Shown: piece by piece, positions 41,312 through 51,430 of the stretch
Layout of the letters: each line of letters opens with the position of its first letter
How positions within the stretch are numbered: position 1 is the stretch's first letter
DNA from: an uncultured Mycobacteriaceae bacterium
GTDB taxonomy: Bacteria; Actinomycetota; Actinomycetes; Mycobacteriales; Mycobacteriaceae
Assembly (NCBI GenBank): GCA_902826815.1
Contig: CADEGF010000002.1
Span: 177,253-241,252 of the forward strand
Length of the DNA: 64,000 bases
Reading direction: 5' to 3'
Program-made: the position numbers and the translations under genes
Notes under the pieces: model-generated
What the model saw: only the letters and a program-made list of their open reading frames with translations
Database searches by the model: none
What the model was told of the DNA's origin: nothing

Positions 41312-42715
41312 TCACCGATTTGGCGCGGGTTCCGTCCGACGGCGCCGCGCGGCGGCATAGGCTGCGGCGCCGGCCATCAGTGCGATGCTCGTCACCGTCA
41401 CACCGGCCACGATCAGCCCCGCGCGCAGGCTCTTCGGATCAGGCTCAGGGCGACCCCCGATCGGTGTTCCCCGGTCCACGTTCGGCATCTGGTCAGCCGG
41501 CGGGAGGCGATAGGTCAACGCCGCAAGTGGATCGATGATGCCGTAGCCGGTGGACTCGTTGGGCCCGTTTCCCGGCGTCCTTGCCGTTCGTTTTACCAGG
41601 TCGATGACTTGGCTTGCGGTGAGTTCGGGGTAGCGCGACCGAATCAACGCGACGAGGCCCGAGACGTACGGCGCCGCGAAGCTCGTCCCGTTGATAGGGA
41701 CCAGACCCTGCTGGCTCAGAACCGCATTGATCAGGCCCGGTCCGTTGGCATCCAGGGATGTCACGCGCTCGCCAGGCGCCGCCACCCCGAGCCACGGGCC
41801 GTGCAAACTGAAGTCCGCGGTCACCGCCGACGTCGTGACGGCCCCGACCGTGAGTACGTAGTCGTCGAACCAGGCCGGGCTGGCGATGGTGCGCACCGAC
41901 TGCCAGCCTTCCGACAGCGGCTGGTTGGGGTCGGGCATCTTGTTCTGCGCGCTGCACAGACCCTGCTCGCTGAAGTTCCCGGCGGCCGCGACAACCACGA
42001 CATTGCGCTCGAACGCAAACCGCACGGCGCGCCCCAGCTCGGCGTCGTCCAGGCCGGAACCCACTGGGGCGCAGGCGACTTCGGAGAGGTTGATCACCGT
42101 GGCGCCCAGGTCGACCGCCCTGGTGACGGCCCACGCCAGCGTCTGCGTGTTTCCGTAGCCGGGGGAGACGGCGTTCGGGTCGCTGGTCTGGCTGGTCCCG
42201 CCGTACCCCGCGAGCCCGAACACCCCGCTGTTCTGGCGGATAGATATCAGGGTCGCGTCCGGCGCGACGCCGGCGAAGCCGTCTGTCGGAACCGGTGTCG
42301 CGGCGATGATCCCCGCCACCAGCGTGCCGTGCGAATCGCAGTCCTGCAGACCGTCTGTGTTGGAGACGTAATCGCCGCCGGCCTCCAGCCTGGGCAGCCT
42401 GGGATGCGGGTTCACCCCGGTGTCGATCACCGCGACCCGCTGGCCGGCGCCGCGGGAGAACCGCCAGGCGGCCTGGTAGTCGAGCATGGCCTCGGCCGCT
42501 GTGCGCGCGGAGAAGTCGGTGGCGGGCAGTACCCCGGTCGGGATGCCGCAGACGGCCTTGAGTTCGGTTGCCTGGGGCGGTCCGACGGGTCCGCTCGGTG
42601 GCGGACCGGGGTCCACCACCGGCGGAGAGATGGCCGCGGCTTCGGGCACCGGAGAACTCGCGACGGCCAACAACACCGCCCCGGTCAGGGCGAAGATCCG
42701 CCGGATCACCCTCAC
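41312..42715 (-). CDS. mycP: Mycosin MycP: membrane-anchored subtilisin-like serine protease (467 aa)
   Basis: A signal peptide ends near residue 28. The catalytic triad is Asp98 (VIDTGVNPH), His129 (DSHGTLVAGI) and Ser345 (INGTSFAAPYVSGL), with the oxyanion Asn in AAAGNFSEQG. A C-terminal membrane helix (AGLIVAGVTVTSIALMAGAAAYAA) precedes an Arg-rich tail. The GTG start at 42715 overlaps the eccD stop (GTGA), which sets it well inside the longer open frame. Mycosins stabilise the ESX membrane complex and, in ESX-1, cleave EspB. All residues needed for activity are present. Confidence 0.95.
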   Translation of the reverse strand: MRVIRRIFALTGAVLLAVASSPVPEAAAISPPVVDPGPPPSGPVGPPQATELKAVCGIPTGVLPATDFSARTAAEAMLDYQAAWRFSRGAGQRVAVIDTGVNPHPRLPRLEAGGDYVSNTDGLQDCDSHGTLVAGIIAATPVPTDGFAGVAPDATLISIRQNSGVFGLAGYGGTSQTSDPNAVSPGYGNTQTLAWAVTRAVDLGATVINLSEVACAPVGSGLDDAELGRAVRFAFERNVVVVAAAGNFSEQGLCSAQNKMPDPNQPLSEGWQSVRTIASPAWFDDYVLTVGAVTTSAVTADFSLHGPWLGVAAPGERVTSLDANGPGLINAVLSQQGLVPINGTSFAAPYVSGLVALIRSRYPELTASQVIDLVKRTARTPGNGPNESTGYGIIDPLAALTYRLPPADQMPNVDRGTPIGGRPEPDPKSLRAGLIVAGVTVTSIALMAGAAAYAAARRRRTEPAPNR

Positions 42716-44187
42716 CACAGGCCCGGGCGTTCGAACCACCCCAGCACCCAAACCGCCAGCGGCACCAGCGCAGCGACCGCGGCGTAGTCCAAGTACGCCT
42801 CGGCGGTACGGACGCGATTCGACACCGGTGCAGCGCGTAACCGCAGCCCGGTCGCCGCGGCCGCCACCCCGACGACAGCCAGCACGCCAAGCCCGGCATA
42901 GGGCAGCCCGTGCTCGCCATGAATGGCTTGCGTGCACGCGAGAAGCACGACGACGACGGCGGGCACCGCGACCACCGCCCGCTCGGCGGCGGTGCGACCC
43001 TTCCGCGCCCGCAATGCGAGGACAGTCGCGGTCACCAATGCGAACGCCAGTGCGGGCCAACCGGGCTCGATGTGAGCAAGCAGCAACGCACCCGCTGCGG
43101 CCGCGATCGCCAGCCCGGCCCACAGCCCAGCTCGCAGCGCCGAGGCTGCGCGGAGTCGCGCCCACACTTCGTCCACGTCAGCCATCGCGTCGGAACCGAT
43201 CTGCGGATTGTCGTCGCGAGGCGGCTCAGCCGTGGCGAACGGATCGTCGAAGAACATCGGCTCGTCTTCGGGAGCAGGCGCGGGAACCGTCGGCACCGGG
43301 ATGCGCCCCAGCCGCATCGTCAACGACGGCAACGCGACGGCGCTCACCGCGGCGACGGTGGTGACGACGGCCGCGATCACCTGCGGTGGCCCACCGAGCG
43401 CCCAGCTCACCGCTGCTGTCGCGCCGAACACCATCAGCACCAGAACGGTGGCGTAGAGCGACCGGCCGACACCGACCAACCGATACATCAACATGCAGAA
43501 GGCAACAAGCACCACCGCGGCCACCGCGACGCCGTACGGACCGAAATGCCGCGCCACCGTCCAACCGATCGCGACGCTGACGACCAGCGCGGGCAGGCTG
43601 ACCGCGGCCGCGGCAAGAGGTTGTCCCAGCGCGCGATGCGCCAGCGCCGCACCGCCCATCGACAGCATCACGGCGAGGGTCGCACCGCTGATCACGATTG
43701 CCCGATGCGGTTCGAGTGCGTCGGCCACCAGCAGCCACGCCCACGCCCCAGCAGCCAGCCACAACCCCACGAACGCCATGGCTGCGGCAGACACCGAGTC
43801 CCATGGCGCATACGCGGCCCTGTTCAGGCGGGCGGCGGCGTCGACGACGTCGTCGTAGAGGACCGGCGGTGCGAGCGCGCGTCGTGGGGCGATCCGCAGC
43901 AATTCGCCGCCGTCGATCCCGGCGCCACGCAACGTATCGTCGGGCATCAACGCGGCGCCCCCAACCCGGGACAACTCCCAGAAGGTGCGTCGATCGTCGC
44001 GGGACCGGGTGTCGTCGGCGTCCCGGGATTCGACCAGTCGGGCCAATTCCGGCAGGAACTCAGCGATCGGAAGGTCGGCGGGCAGTGCCACGTCGAGTTG
44101 TGTTCGGCCGCCGAGCACCGATACGCGTACCTGCTCGGGAGCGGCGGGTAGCAACTGCACGCGAGCCAGTTCGTCGGCCCCGGTCAC
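42712..44187 (-). CDS. eccD: EccD: polytopic T7SS channel protein, copy 1 (491 aa)
   Basis: The N-terminal ~95 residues form a ubiquitin-like (YukD) domain (VSVLGGRTQLDVALPADLPIAEFLPEL ... LRGAGIDGGELLRIAPR). About eleven membrane helices follow, split by a cytosolic loop with PTVPAPAPEDEPMFFDDPF. GTG 44187 overlaps the eccC stop and its own stop overlaps mycP, so eccC-eccD-mycP are translationally coupled. EccD dimers line the export pore. The coupling makes it the natural partner of the fused EccC. Confidence 0.92.
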   Translation of the reverse strand: MTGADELARVQLLPAAPEQVRVSVLGGRTQLDVALPADLPIAEFLPELARLVESRDADDTRSRDDRRTFWELSRVGGAALMPDDTLRGAGIDGGELLRIAPRRALAPPVLYDDVVDAAARLNRAAYAPWDSVSAAAMAFVGLWLAAGAWAWLLVADALEPHRAIVISGATLAVMLSMGGAALAHRALGQPLAAAAVSLPALVVSVAIGWTVARHFGPYGVAVAAVVLVAFCMLMYRLVGVGRSLYATVLVLMVFGATAAVSWALGGPPQVIAAVVTTVAAVSAVALPSLTMRLGRIPVPTVPAPAPEDEPMFFDDPFATAEPPRDDNPQIGSDAMADVDEVWARLRAASALRAGLWAGLAIAAAAGALLLAHIEPGWPALAFALVTATVLALRARKGRTAAERAVVAVPAVVVVLLACTQAIHGEHGLPYAGLGVLAVVGVAAAATGLRLRAAPVSNRVRTAEAYLDYAAVAALVPLAVWVLGWFERPGLW

Positions 44188-47100
44188 AGATCAGGCATCC
44201 GCGACAACTGGATGATGCCGCTGTGCATGGTGCGCGACAGTAGCATTCCGCGGCCAGGTGGCAGCGGCGCTGCTTTGTAGCCGCCGAACAAGGCGCCTTC
44301 CTCTTTACTGCCACTCATCACCAAGGCGTTGCAGGACAGGTCTCGCAGCCGCCCGACGAACGGATCCATCATCGCGCGGGCGGCGCCGCCGCTGCGTCTG
44401 GTGACGATCACCCGCAGTCCGATGTCGCGGGCCTGGGGGAGGAACGGCGCCAGCGGAGCCAGCGGATGGCTCAGCGAAGCACCGCCGATCAGGTCGTAGT
44501 CGTCGATCATCACAAACAGGTCGGGCCCCGACCACCACGACCGCTCCTTGAGTTGCTGCTGCGTGATGTCGCTGGGCGGTAACCGTTCCTCGAGCTTGGC
44601 GGCCAGAGCCGCAGCCAGCTCGGTGCACGACTGCGCGGTGGTGGCGTAGCCTCCGAGATATTCGTCCTCGACGGCGCCGAGCATGGAGCGCCGGAAATCG
44701 ATCAAGATGATCTTGGCCTCCGCCGGGGTGGCGTTCTCCATGATGCCGGAAGCGATGTTGCGCAACAGCCCGGTCTTGCCGCATTCGGCATCGGCGAGCG
44801 CAACGAAGTGCGGCTGGGCGTCGAAGTCGACGACCACCGGAGCCAGCTCTTCCTCGTTGATGCCGATCGCTATGCGCGCCTTGCTCAATCCCGAGGGCTG
44901 TGCGGCGCGAATCACCGCCGAGCGCGGGACGTCGAGCGGAAGCATCCGCACCCGCGGCGCCTCCCGCGGTTCGTAGTGTTCACGCACCGCTGCCACCGAC
45001 TCCGATACGCCGGTCGGCAGATCCTCCACACCCGAGCTCGAATCCAGCCGCGGCAGGCCGACCAGAATGTGCAGCCGCTCAGAGCTGATGCCGCGCCCAG
45101 GCCTGCCGACGGGAACCAGTTCGGCGAACTTGCGCCCGACCTCGCTGTCGATGGCGTCGCCGAGTCTCAGTTCGACGCGGGTGCCCAGCATGTCCTTGAC
45201 TGCGGGCCGGATCTCCATCCAGCGGCTCGCCGAGATCGCTAGGTGGATGCCGTAGGACAGGCCCTGGATGGCCAGCGACTGCAACGGCCCTTCGAGGATC
45301 TCGAAGTCACTACGGATCGACGCCCAACCGTCGATGACCAGCACGACGTCGCCGTATTTGTCCTGGCTCAGTGGGTCGCGGGCCACTTCCTGCGGGGTCA
45401 GGGTCGCCAACTCGGCCTTGCGCTGGCGAAGGTCGCGCATCGACTCGATGCTCAGATCACGGAAGCGCTGCTCGCGGGCACGCAGCAGGCTGGATACCTC
45501 GGCCACCGTGCGGCGGATCGCGTCAGCATCCATCCGGCCTGCCACCCCACCGACGTGCGGGAGCCGCGACAGGCTGGCGAGTGTCCCGCCGCCGAAGTCC
45601 AGGCAGTAGAACTGCAGCTGCTCGGGGGTGTGGGTGGCCGCAGCCGCCATGATCATGGTGCGCAGCGCGGTCGACTTACCCGATTGCGGACCGCCGACGA
45701 CTGCGACGTTGCCCTGCGCGCCGGACAGGTCGATGGTCAGCACGTCGCGGCGCTGGTCGAACGGGCGGTCGACGACACCGATGGGCAGCCACAGCGCCCC
45801 GTTGACGTTCCGCGGGTCGCGCCAGTCGGAGTCGGGAAGCAGTTCGTTGACCGCTGGGCTCTCTTCCAGCGGCGGCAGCCACACCTCGTGGGCGGGTCGA
45901 CCGTGGCCGCGCAGCCTGCTGACGACGACGTTCAGCAGTGTCTGCTTGGTGGATGCGGCTGAGGTCGTCGCGGCTTCTTCGGAGACAGTCGGTTCGATGA
46001 CAGGCGCGGGCGTGACGTCCTTCTTCACCGGCGTGGCGGTAAAGAGCTTGGGTGCCAATTGGCCGAGTTGCGAGCTGCGGCCGATCCGGCCGGAGCTGCG
46101 AGGTTTGACGTATTCGCCCGATACGTAGCTGGTGTTGAACCGAACGGGCTCGTCGGCGTCGCATTTAAGGAAGGCCGACCCGGGCACGTTGGGCAGGTGG
46201 TAGGCGTCGGGCACGCCCAGCACGCTGCGAGATTCGCCGGCCGAGAAGGTCTTCAGACCGATCCGGTAGGACAGGTGGCTGTCGAGCCCACGCAGCTTGC
46301 CCTCTTCAAGTCGCTGCGACGCCAGCAGCAGGTGGATGTGCAGCGACCGGCCAAGGCGGCCGATCATGACGAACAGCTCGGCGAAGTCCGGCTTCTGGGC
46401 GAGCAGCTCGGAGAACTCGTCGACGATGATGAACAACGCCGGCAGCGGGTCGAGATCGGCTCCGCTGGCGCGCGCCTTCTCGTATTCGCTGACGTTGACG
46501 AAGTTGCCCGCCGACCGCAGCAGCTCCTGGCGTCGGTTCATCTCACCGGCCAGCGCGTCGCGCATGCGGTCCACCATCGTCAGCTCGTCTTCGAGGTTGG
46601 TGATGATCGCCGCGATGTGGGGAACCCCGTCCATCCCCAAAAACGTTGCGCCGCCCTTGAAGTCGACGAGGACGAGGTTCAATGCCTCCGGTGAGTGCGA
46701 AGTGATCATCGATAGCACGAGGGTGCGTAGGAACTCCGACTTACCCGATCCGGTGGCGCCGATGCACAGTCCGTGCGGACCCATGCCGCCCTCGGCGGAC
46801 TCCTTGATGTCGAGTTCAAGCGGCTGACCGTTGGGTGTGATGCCGATCGGCACGCGCAGCCGCTCACGCGGGGACCTCTGCCGCCACACCTGCTCGGGCA
46901 CGATCTCGGCGGCATCGGGAATCTTCAGCAGCGACATCAGGCCCGGATCGATGGCGCGGGAGTCGGAATCCAAGCTCACGATGTGGGCGGCATTGGCCGG
47001 CCGGTACCGCCCGATGCGCCGCGCGGTGGTGGCCGCCTCGGCGACGCTCAGCGCGTCAGGGGTGGCGAACCGCTCGACGCCGACGGCCGTGCGCGCGGCC

Positions 47101-48263
47101 ACGTCCTCGCCCTCCACCACCAGTTGCAGGCTGCGCCGCGCGGTGGCCGAGTCGGCGGGGCCGTTGAGATCCAACACGGTGACGCTATCCAGGCCGGCGT
47201 CGGTCGAGAGCCGTTCGTCGCCGGATACGTAGCCGTCGTCGATCACCACGACGAGCTGACGCATGCCTTGGGTCGGCTGCGCGCCGCGGGCGAACCGGCC
47301 GCGTTCGGCGAGCTCGGTGGCCAACGAGTCCTCCAGCAGTTTCAGGCTAGGGAACAGCAGTCGCATCGTGCCCATACCGTCGCGCGCAGTCGGGTGCTGG
47401 GCGTGCGGCAACCACTTCGCCCAGCTCCAGTTGACGCTGTCGGGATTAGCGGTGACGATCGCGAGCTGCACGTGGTCGGGGCCGTGAAAAGTGCACAGCT
47501 CCAACACCATTGACCGCACCAGCTGCTGAACCAGCTTGCGGTCGCCGTCGAAGGTGACCGTGGGGAACGCGCGTAGCGAAACCGCAGTCGGCAGCGCGTG
47601 CACCACCGAGTGGGTTTTGACGAACCGCCGCAGCGCCACCGTGGACACCGGCTCGAGATCCTCGGGCGGCCCGGTCTCGGGGGCCAGCAGCCTGGTGGCG
47701 AGGCGGTGAGTGCCGACCCCGACCCGCACGTGGCAGTAGTCGGCGTCGGTCGGCCGTCGTTCCCACATTCGGCGAGTGCCGACGACGTCGGCCAGCGCGC
47801 GGGGGTCAGGATGACTCCACTCCAGGGCCGTGCGCTGGCCTTCGCCGGTGTCCTCGGCGTCGTCGCGCAGGTTACCCAGATAGCTGAAGTAGTCCTTGCG
47901 TTCCTCGTTGAGTTCGGCCGCGGCCTTCCCCGACCGTTGGCCTCCGCCCATGAACATGCCAGCCATCGACATCACCATCATCATGGGGAAGATCAGGAAC
48001 ATCGGGTTCTTGGTGAGGTCACGCCCGCCGACGGTGACCATCAGCGCGATCATGCCGACGACGGCGACGATCATCACGAACGGCATCATCTTCATCAGCA
48101 GGTTGCCCGGGATCACCCTTGGCACCTCCGGCGGAGGCTGAAGATTGACTTCGCCCCCGGGCATCCGGGGCGGCGAAACCCGCAGTCGGCGCACGAACCC
48201 CTGCGTGCTCACTCCTTGACACCCCCGCGACGGTTTGGAGACCACATTGCTCCGGCCGGGCAT
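44184..48263 (-). CDS. eccC: EccC: fused T7SS motor ATPase with three ATPase domains (1359 aa)
   Basis: Two N-terminal membrane helices (about 58-105: MMPFVMIVAVVGMIALMV, FLIFPMMMVMSMAGMFM) and an N-domain with RRMWERRPTDADYCHVRVG and WSWAKWLPHAQHP. ATPase 1 has GATGSGKSE (~502) and Walker B FIIVDEF; ATPase 2 GGPQSGKST (~857) and VLVIDGW; ATPase 3 ADAECGKTG (~1158) and VMIDDYD. All three keep the P-loop Lys, unlike EccCb of region 1. Length matches EccC2/EccC5-type fused motors. ATG 48263 starts with an unusual MPGRSNVVSKPSRG; GTG 48206 near an AAGGAG is less well spaced. It heads the operon down to 36032. Confidence 0.95.
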   Translation of the reverse strand: MPGRSNVVSKPSRGCQGVSTQGFVRRLRVSPPRMPGGEVNLQPPPEVPRVIPGNLLMKMMPFVMIVAVVGMIALMVTVGGRDLTKNPMFLIFPMMMVMSMAGMFMGGGQRSGKAAAELNEERKDYFSYLGNLRDDAEDTGEGQRTALEWSHPDPRALADVVGTRRMWERRPTDADYCHVRVGVGTHRLATRLLAPETGPPEDLEPVSTVALRRFVKTHSVVHALPTAVSLRAFPTVTFDGDRKLVQQLVRSMVLELCTFHGPDHVQLAIVTANPDSVNWSWAKWLPHAQHPTARDGMGTMRLLFPSLKLLEDSLATELAERGRFARGAQPTQGMRQLVVVIDDGYVSGDERLSTDAGLDSVTVLDLNGPADSATARRSLQLVVEGEDVAARTAVGVERFATPDALSVAEAATTARRIGRYRPANAAHIVSLDSDSRAIDPGLMSLLKIPDAAEIVPEQVWRQRSPRERLRVPIGITPNGQPLELDIKESAEGGMGPHGLCIGATGSGKSEFLRTLVLSMITSHSPEALNLVLVDFKGGATFLGMDGVPHIAAIITNLEDELTMVDRMRDALAGEMNRRQELLRSAGNFVNVSEYEKARASGADLDPLPALFIIVDEFSELLAQKPDFAELFVMIGRLGRSLHIHLLLASQRLEEGKLRGLDSHLSYRIGLKTFSAGESRSVLGVPDAYHLPNVPGSAFLKCDADEPVRFNTSYVSGEYVKPRSSGRIGRSSQLGQLAPKLFTATPVKKDVTPAPVIEPTVSEEAATTSAASTKQTLLNVVVSRLRGHGRPAHEVWLPPLEESPAVNELLPDSDWRDPRNVNGALWLPIGVVDRPFDQRRDVLTIDLSGAQGNVAVVGGPQSGKSTALRTMIMAAAATHTPEQLQFYCLDFGGGTLASLSRLPHVGGVAGRMDADAIRRTVAEVSSLLRAREQRFRDLSIESMRDLRQRKAELATLTPQEVARDPLSQDKYGDVVLVIDGWASIRSDFEILEGPLQSLAIQGLSYGIHLAISASRWMEIRPAVKDMLGTRVELRLGDAIDSEVGRKFAELVPVGRPGRGISSERLHILVGLPRLDSSSGVEDLPTGVSESVAAVREHYEPREAPRVRMLPLDVPRSAVIRAAQPSGLSKARIAIGINEEELAPVVVDFDAQPHFVALADAECGKTGLLRNIASGIMENATPAEAKIILIDFRRSMLGAVEDEYLGGYATTAQSCTELAAALAAKLEERLPPSDITQQQLKERSWWSGPDLFVMIDDYDLIGGASLSHPLAPLAPFLPQARDIGLRVIVTRRSGGAARAMMDPFVGRLRDLSCNALVMSGSKEEGALFGGYKAAPLPPGRGMLLSRTMHSGIIQLSRMPDL

Positions 48264-48309
48264 GGGTATTGTCTGCGACAGCTAACCCATCCTCAGGAGG
48301 CCGACAGCG

Positions 48310-49797
48310 TTGACTTTACCGCCGTCTTTAGAGGACCTGGAACCCGAAACCGAATCCGAGCACGAGCTGAGCAGGTTGACTCTCGTCGTCGGCGGCTTGC
48401 GGCTGGACCTCGGGCTGCCCGGCAACGTCGCGATTGCGGCATTCATCGACGATGTTATCGACATCGCGAACGAGCAAATCGCGATCCGCCAGCCCGACAG
48501 CGACGTCGAGTACGACGACGAGGCCGGCCGCTGGACACTGGCCCGCCTTGGCAGCGATCCCATCGACCCGCATCGCTCACTCAGTGAGGCGGGCATCTAC
48601 GACGGCGAACTGCTGATGATCCGCGAGGCAGGCAAGCCGCTGAGCCCGCTACTTTTCGACGACATCGAGGACGACGACGCCGACAGTTCGCAGCAACCGG
48701 TGTTGACCTGGCTCGCCGACAACGCCCCGATGCTCACCTGCTACGCCGTCGCCCTGGCGGCCAGCACCACGGTGGCCCTGCAGATGCCACGCTGGTCGGG
48801 CGTCGCGTGGGTACCCGCGGCGGTGCTGGCCCTCGGCGCGATCGGTGTGATCGTGGCTTGCGCGGTGGCGCTGCGGGCGGGTCAGTCGCAGCGCTCGGCG
48901 TGGCTGACGGCATCGTCGCTGCCGCTGCTGTTCGCCGGCTCGCTCTACGTCGTGCCCGACGGGTTCGGCAGCACCTCGCTGCCGATGGCGTTCGCGCTCA
49001 CCGCGCTTGCCGCGCTGCTGATCCTGTTGATCACCGGGCACAACAGGGCGCTGTACACGGCGGTGATCGCGGTGTGTGTGTTCGGCGGGGTGGCCGCCGC
49101 AGCGGACCTGCTGCTCGATCCGCCGCCGCGGGCGGTCGGCGCGGTCATGGCGACGGTCGCCGTTATCGTCGTCTACCTGGCGCCACGGGCGACGATCCTG
49201 CTGTCCAAGCTGCCCATTCCTCGTGTGCCGACCGCGGGTGAACCGCTGGACGACATCGAAACCCAGGGCGGCACCACAGTGGAAGGTGTCTCCGCGGTGG
49301 GCAAGCAGGTGATCCCCACCGAGGAGGGCTTGATCGCCAGAGTGCGGCGGGCCAACGGCTACCTCACCGGAATCCTGATCGCCGCGGCGCTCGCAGCCGC
49401 GACGGGCAGCTATCTTGCCGTTGACGTCAGCGATGGATTCTTTTGGCAGGGAACCGTTTTCGCTATCGTCGTCAGTGTCGTGCTGTGCCTACGCGGACGC
49501 AGCCACCATGATCTGATCCAGTCGGGCGCGCTGATAAGCGGCGGAATGATTATCGGATTTGCGCTCGTCGTCAAGACGGCCTTGAACCTCGACGGCTGGC
49601 AGGTCTACGCGGTGGCCGCGCTCGTCGTACTGATGGCGATCCTGGTGGCCTGCGGACTGGTGGCCCCCCGGTTGGAGTTTTCACCGGTGATGCGGCGTCA
49701 GGTAGAGATCGTCGAATACATCTCGATCGCCCTGGTGTTCCCCTTGTGCTTCTGGATCATCCGGCTGTACGCCTTCTTCCGCGAGCTGCGGATCTGA
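48310..49797 (+). CDS. eccD: EccD: polytopic T7SS channel protein, copy 2 (495 aa, TTG start)
   Basis: Ubiquitin-like N-domain (LTLVVGGLRLDLGLPGNVAIAAFIDDV, SLSEAGIYDGELLMIRE) and about eleven membrane helices ending VEYISIALVFPLCFWIIRLYAFF. A consensus AGGAGG (48295-48300) lies 9 bp before TTG 48310, deciding this start. It is only 46 bp from the divergent eccC and converges with eccB (13 bp gap). It is clearly diverged from copy 1 at 42712. It may complete a second ESX system or act with copy 1 in a hetero-assembly. Confidence 0.92.
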   Translation: MTLPPSLEDLEPETESEHELSRLTLVVGGLRLDLGLPGNVAIAAFIDDVIDIANEQIAIRQPDSDVEYDDEAGRWTLARLGSDPIDPHRSLSEAGIYDGELLMIREAGKPLSPLLFDDIEDDDADSSQQPVLTWLADNAPMLTCYAVALAASTTVALQMPRWSGVAWVPAAVLALGAIGVIVACAVALRAGQSQRSAWLTASSLPLLFAGSLYVVPDGFGSTSLPMAFALTALAALLILLITGHNRALYTAVIAVCVFGGVAAAADLLLDPPPRAVGAVMATVAVIVVYLAPRATILLSKLPIPRVPTAGEPLDDIETQGGTTVEGVSAVGKQVIPTEEGLIARVRRANGYLTGILIAAALAAATGSYLAVDVSDGFFWQGTVFAIVVSVVLCLRGRSHHDLIQSGALISGGMIIGFALVVKTALNLDGWQVYAVAALVVLMAILVACGLVAPRLEFSPVMRRQVEIVEYISIALVFPLCFWIIRLYAFFRELRI

Positions 49798-49810
49798 CGT
49801 CCAGCACCGG

Positions 49811-51322
49811 CTAGCTGCGGGGCACCTCGACGGCGACCGAGTGCGGGTCAGCGGCCAGCCCGTCGTGGGCGACCAGAGCCCCCTGCTGAGACAGGTCCGC
49901 GCCGGCAGGCAGCAGCGAGAGCACCGACCACGGCGCCTTCTGCGGGGTGGTGGTCGGTTGGTCGGCGACCTTGATGCCAGTGACGCCCAGCGCCTCGGCC
50001 GTCGGGATGTCCTGGATGTGATGACGCAGCCCGGTGTCGGACACATAGAACAGCTGCCCGGAACCCTGGCTGTCGGCCACTCCGCCGGTGGACTGGACGA
50101 ATTCGCCGCTGCCCGGACTCAGGTAGGCGAAGTCCAGGCCGGGGCCGTTGCCGTCCGCGGTGGCCAGCCGGACCGGCTGGGCGTTGGTGGGCATGGGGAG
50201 GCGATTGCCGACCAACAGCGCGATGGTGGCCTCGCCGGCGTTGTTGGCGCGCTGCCAGCCCATACAGAGCACCCGGTCCGGGTTGGGCGCCACGATGCGT
50301 GGCGAGTCGACCGGATAGTCGTTGACCGGCAGGGTGTCGACGATCGGCGCGTCGGCGACGACGGCAGGCGCGACGTCGACAGCATCGTCGGCGGCGGTAT
50401 TGAGATCCGACAGCCCATAGCGGATGACGTCGGCCGTCGCAGGCGTCACCTTCTGCAGGCCGTCGCGCAGCACGACGTACAGCTGCGCGCCACGCGAGTC
50501 GGCGGTGCGCACGACGGTCCCGATCGGGTACTGCGCGGGCACCTCGGCGCTGGGGGTCCCGGCGCCGTCGATCGGCACGCTATTGATCGGGTCGACAAGC
50601 GGGAAGGCGTTGAAAAGGCCCAGCGACACCGCGCGCGGCTCGGCCCCCTGCAGGTGCAGACCGTTGACGACGGCGGGGTCACCGAGGTCGATTCGCGCGC
50701 GAACGCCGTTGTAGATCAGGTAGGTGGCCCCGTCGACTTCGGTCAGCACGCCCTGCGATGGGTCGGCGGCGCGGATGTCGGAGTCGAGCACGGGGTCGTT
50801 GGCCAGCACGGTGGTCTGCAGCAGCGGTAGGCCCGTGGTGGCGGTTACGGCGGGGGTGTCCAGGGTGTCGCACACCGTCCACGACGACATCGCCATGTTG
50901 TCGCCGCCGCGGATGCTGCTTGGGGCGCCGATGATGCCGACCATCGGCCCGCGCGGCAGCGTGTTGAGGAATTTGTCGTCGACCTGTTTGGGAGTTTCGG
51001 CCGACCCGACGATCAGCCGCGCCGACGCCAGGTTGAGGACGGGATGGACCTCTTGGCCGATCCGGACGTACATCGTGCCATTGGATTTGCTCAGCAAGAT
51101 CTGGGCGTTGCCCAGGTTGGGCGTGGGCTTGAAAAATGCCAACACACCGCAGGCCCCGGTGATGAGCACTGCTATCACCGCCCCGACGAGCAGCGCACGC
51201 ATGTGGCCGCGCATCGGGTCGTGAATCATCCGCGAATCGCCGCGGATGAGCGCGTGCTCGAGCCTGCGGATCAGGAAGCGGTATCCGTTGACCTGCGCAC
51301 GCGTGGTAACTTGCGCTGGCAT
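49811..51322 (-). CDS. eccB: EccB: T7SS membrane/periplasmic protein (503 aa)
   Basis: The start is ATG 51322 (MPAQVTTRAQVNGYRFLIRRLEHALIRGDSRM), the hallmark EccB N-terminus, with GGAGCG 5-9 bp upstream. One membrane helix (ALLVGAVIAVLITGACGVLAFF, about 45-66) precedes the large periplasmic domain with NGTMYVRIGQEVHPVLNLASARLIVG and the Cys pair DTLDTP/VLCMGW (VCDTL and LCMGW). Length is normal (EccB1-5: 480-540). EccB forms the periplasmic part of the core complex with EccC, EccD and EccE. It is divergent from eccE and convergent with eccD copy 2. Confidence 0.94.
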   Translation of the reverse strand: MPAQVTTRAQVNGYRFLIRRLEHALIRGDSRMIHDPMRGHMRALLVGAVIAVLITGACGVLAFFKPTPNLGNAQILLSKSNGTMYVRIGQEVHPVLNLASARLIVGSAETPKQVDDKFLNTLPRGPMVGIIGAPSSIRGGDNMAMSSWTVCDTLDTPAVTATTGLPLLQTTVLANDPVLDSDIRAADPSQGVLTEVDGATYLIYNGVRARIDLGDPAVVNGLHLQGAEPRAVSLGLFNAFPLVDPINSVPIDGAGTPSAEVPAQYPIGTVVRTADSRGAQLYVVLRDGLQKVTPATADVIRYGLSDLNTAADDAVDVAPAVVADAPIVDTLPVNDYPVDSPRIVAPNPDRVLCMGWQRANNAGEATIALLVGNRLPMPTNAQPVRLATADGNGPGLDFAYLSPGSGEFVQSTGGVADSQGSGQLFYVSDTGLRHHIQDIPTAEALGVTGIKVADQPTTTPQKAPWSVLSLLPAGADLSQQGALVAHDGLAADPHSVAVEVPRS

Positions 51323-51430
51323 AGCCGCTCCAATCAGCGTTCGGGTCCCACGCCCGCAACCGGTAGCGTATAGCACGCTGGGAGGCGTGCGCCGCACCGG
51401 TTTACCTACGTACCGAACAGGATTGAGACT
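51323..51430. promoter_or_regulatory. Divergent eccB/eccE intergenic region with inverted repeat
   Basis: No gene. GCACGC (51373-51378) and GCGTGC (51385-51390) form a 6-bp inverted repeat with a 6-nt gap, next to TAGCGT/TATAGC -10-like boxes. GGAGCG serves eccB and AGGATTGAG serves eccE. The promoter prediction is weak. Confidence 0.35.

Noticed and set aside
41066-42787. Plus-strand frame (573 codons) opposite mycP
   Set aside because: MycP has the full catalytic triad, signal peptide and anchor; this frame has no recognisable features.
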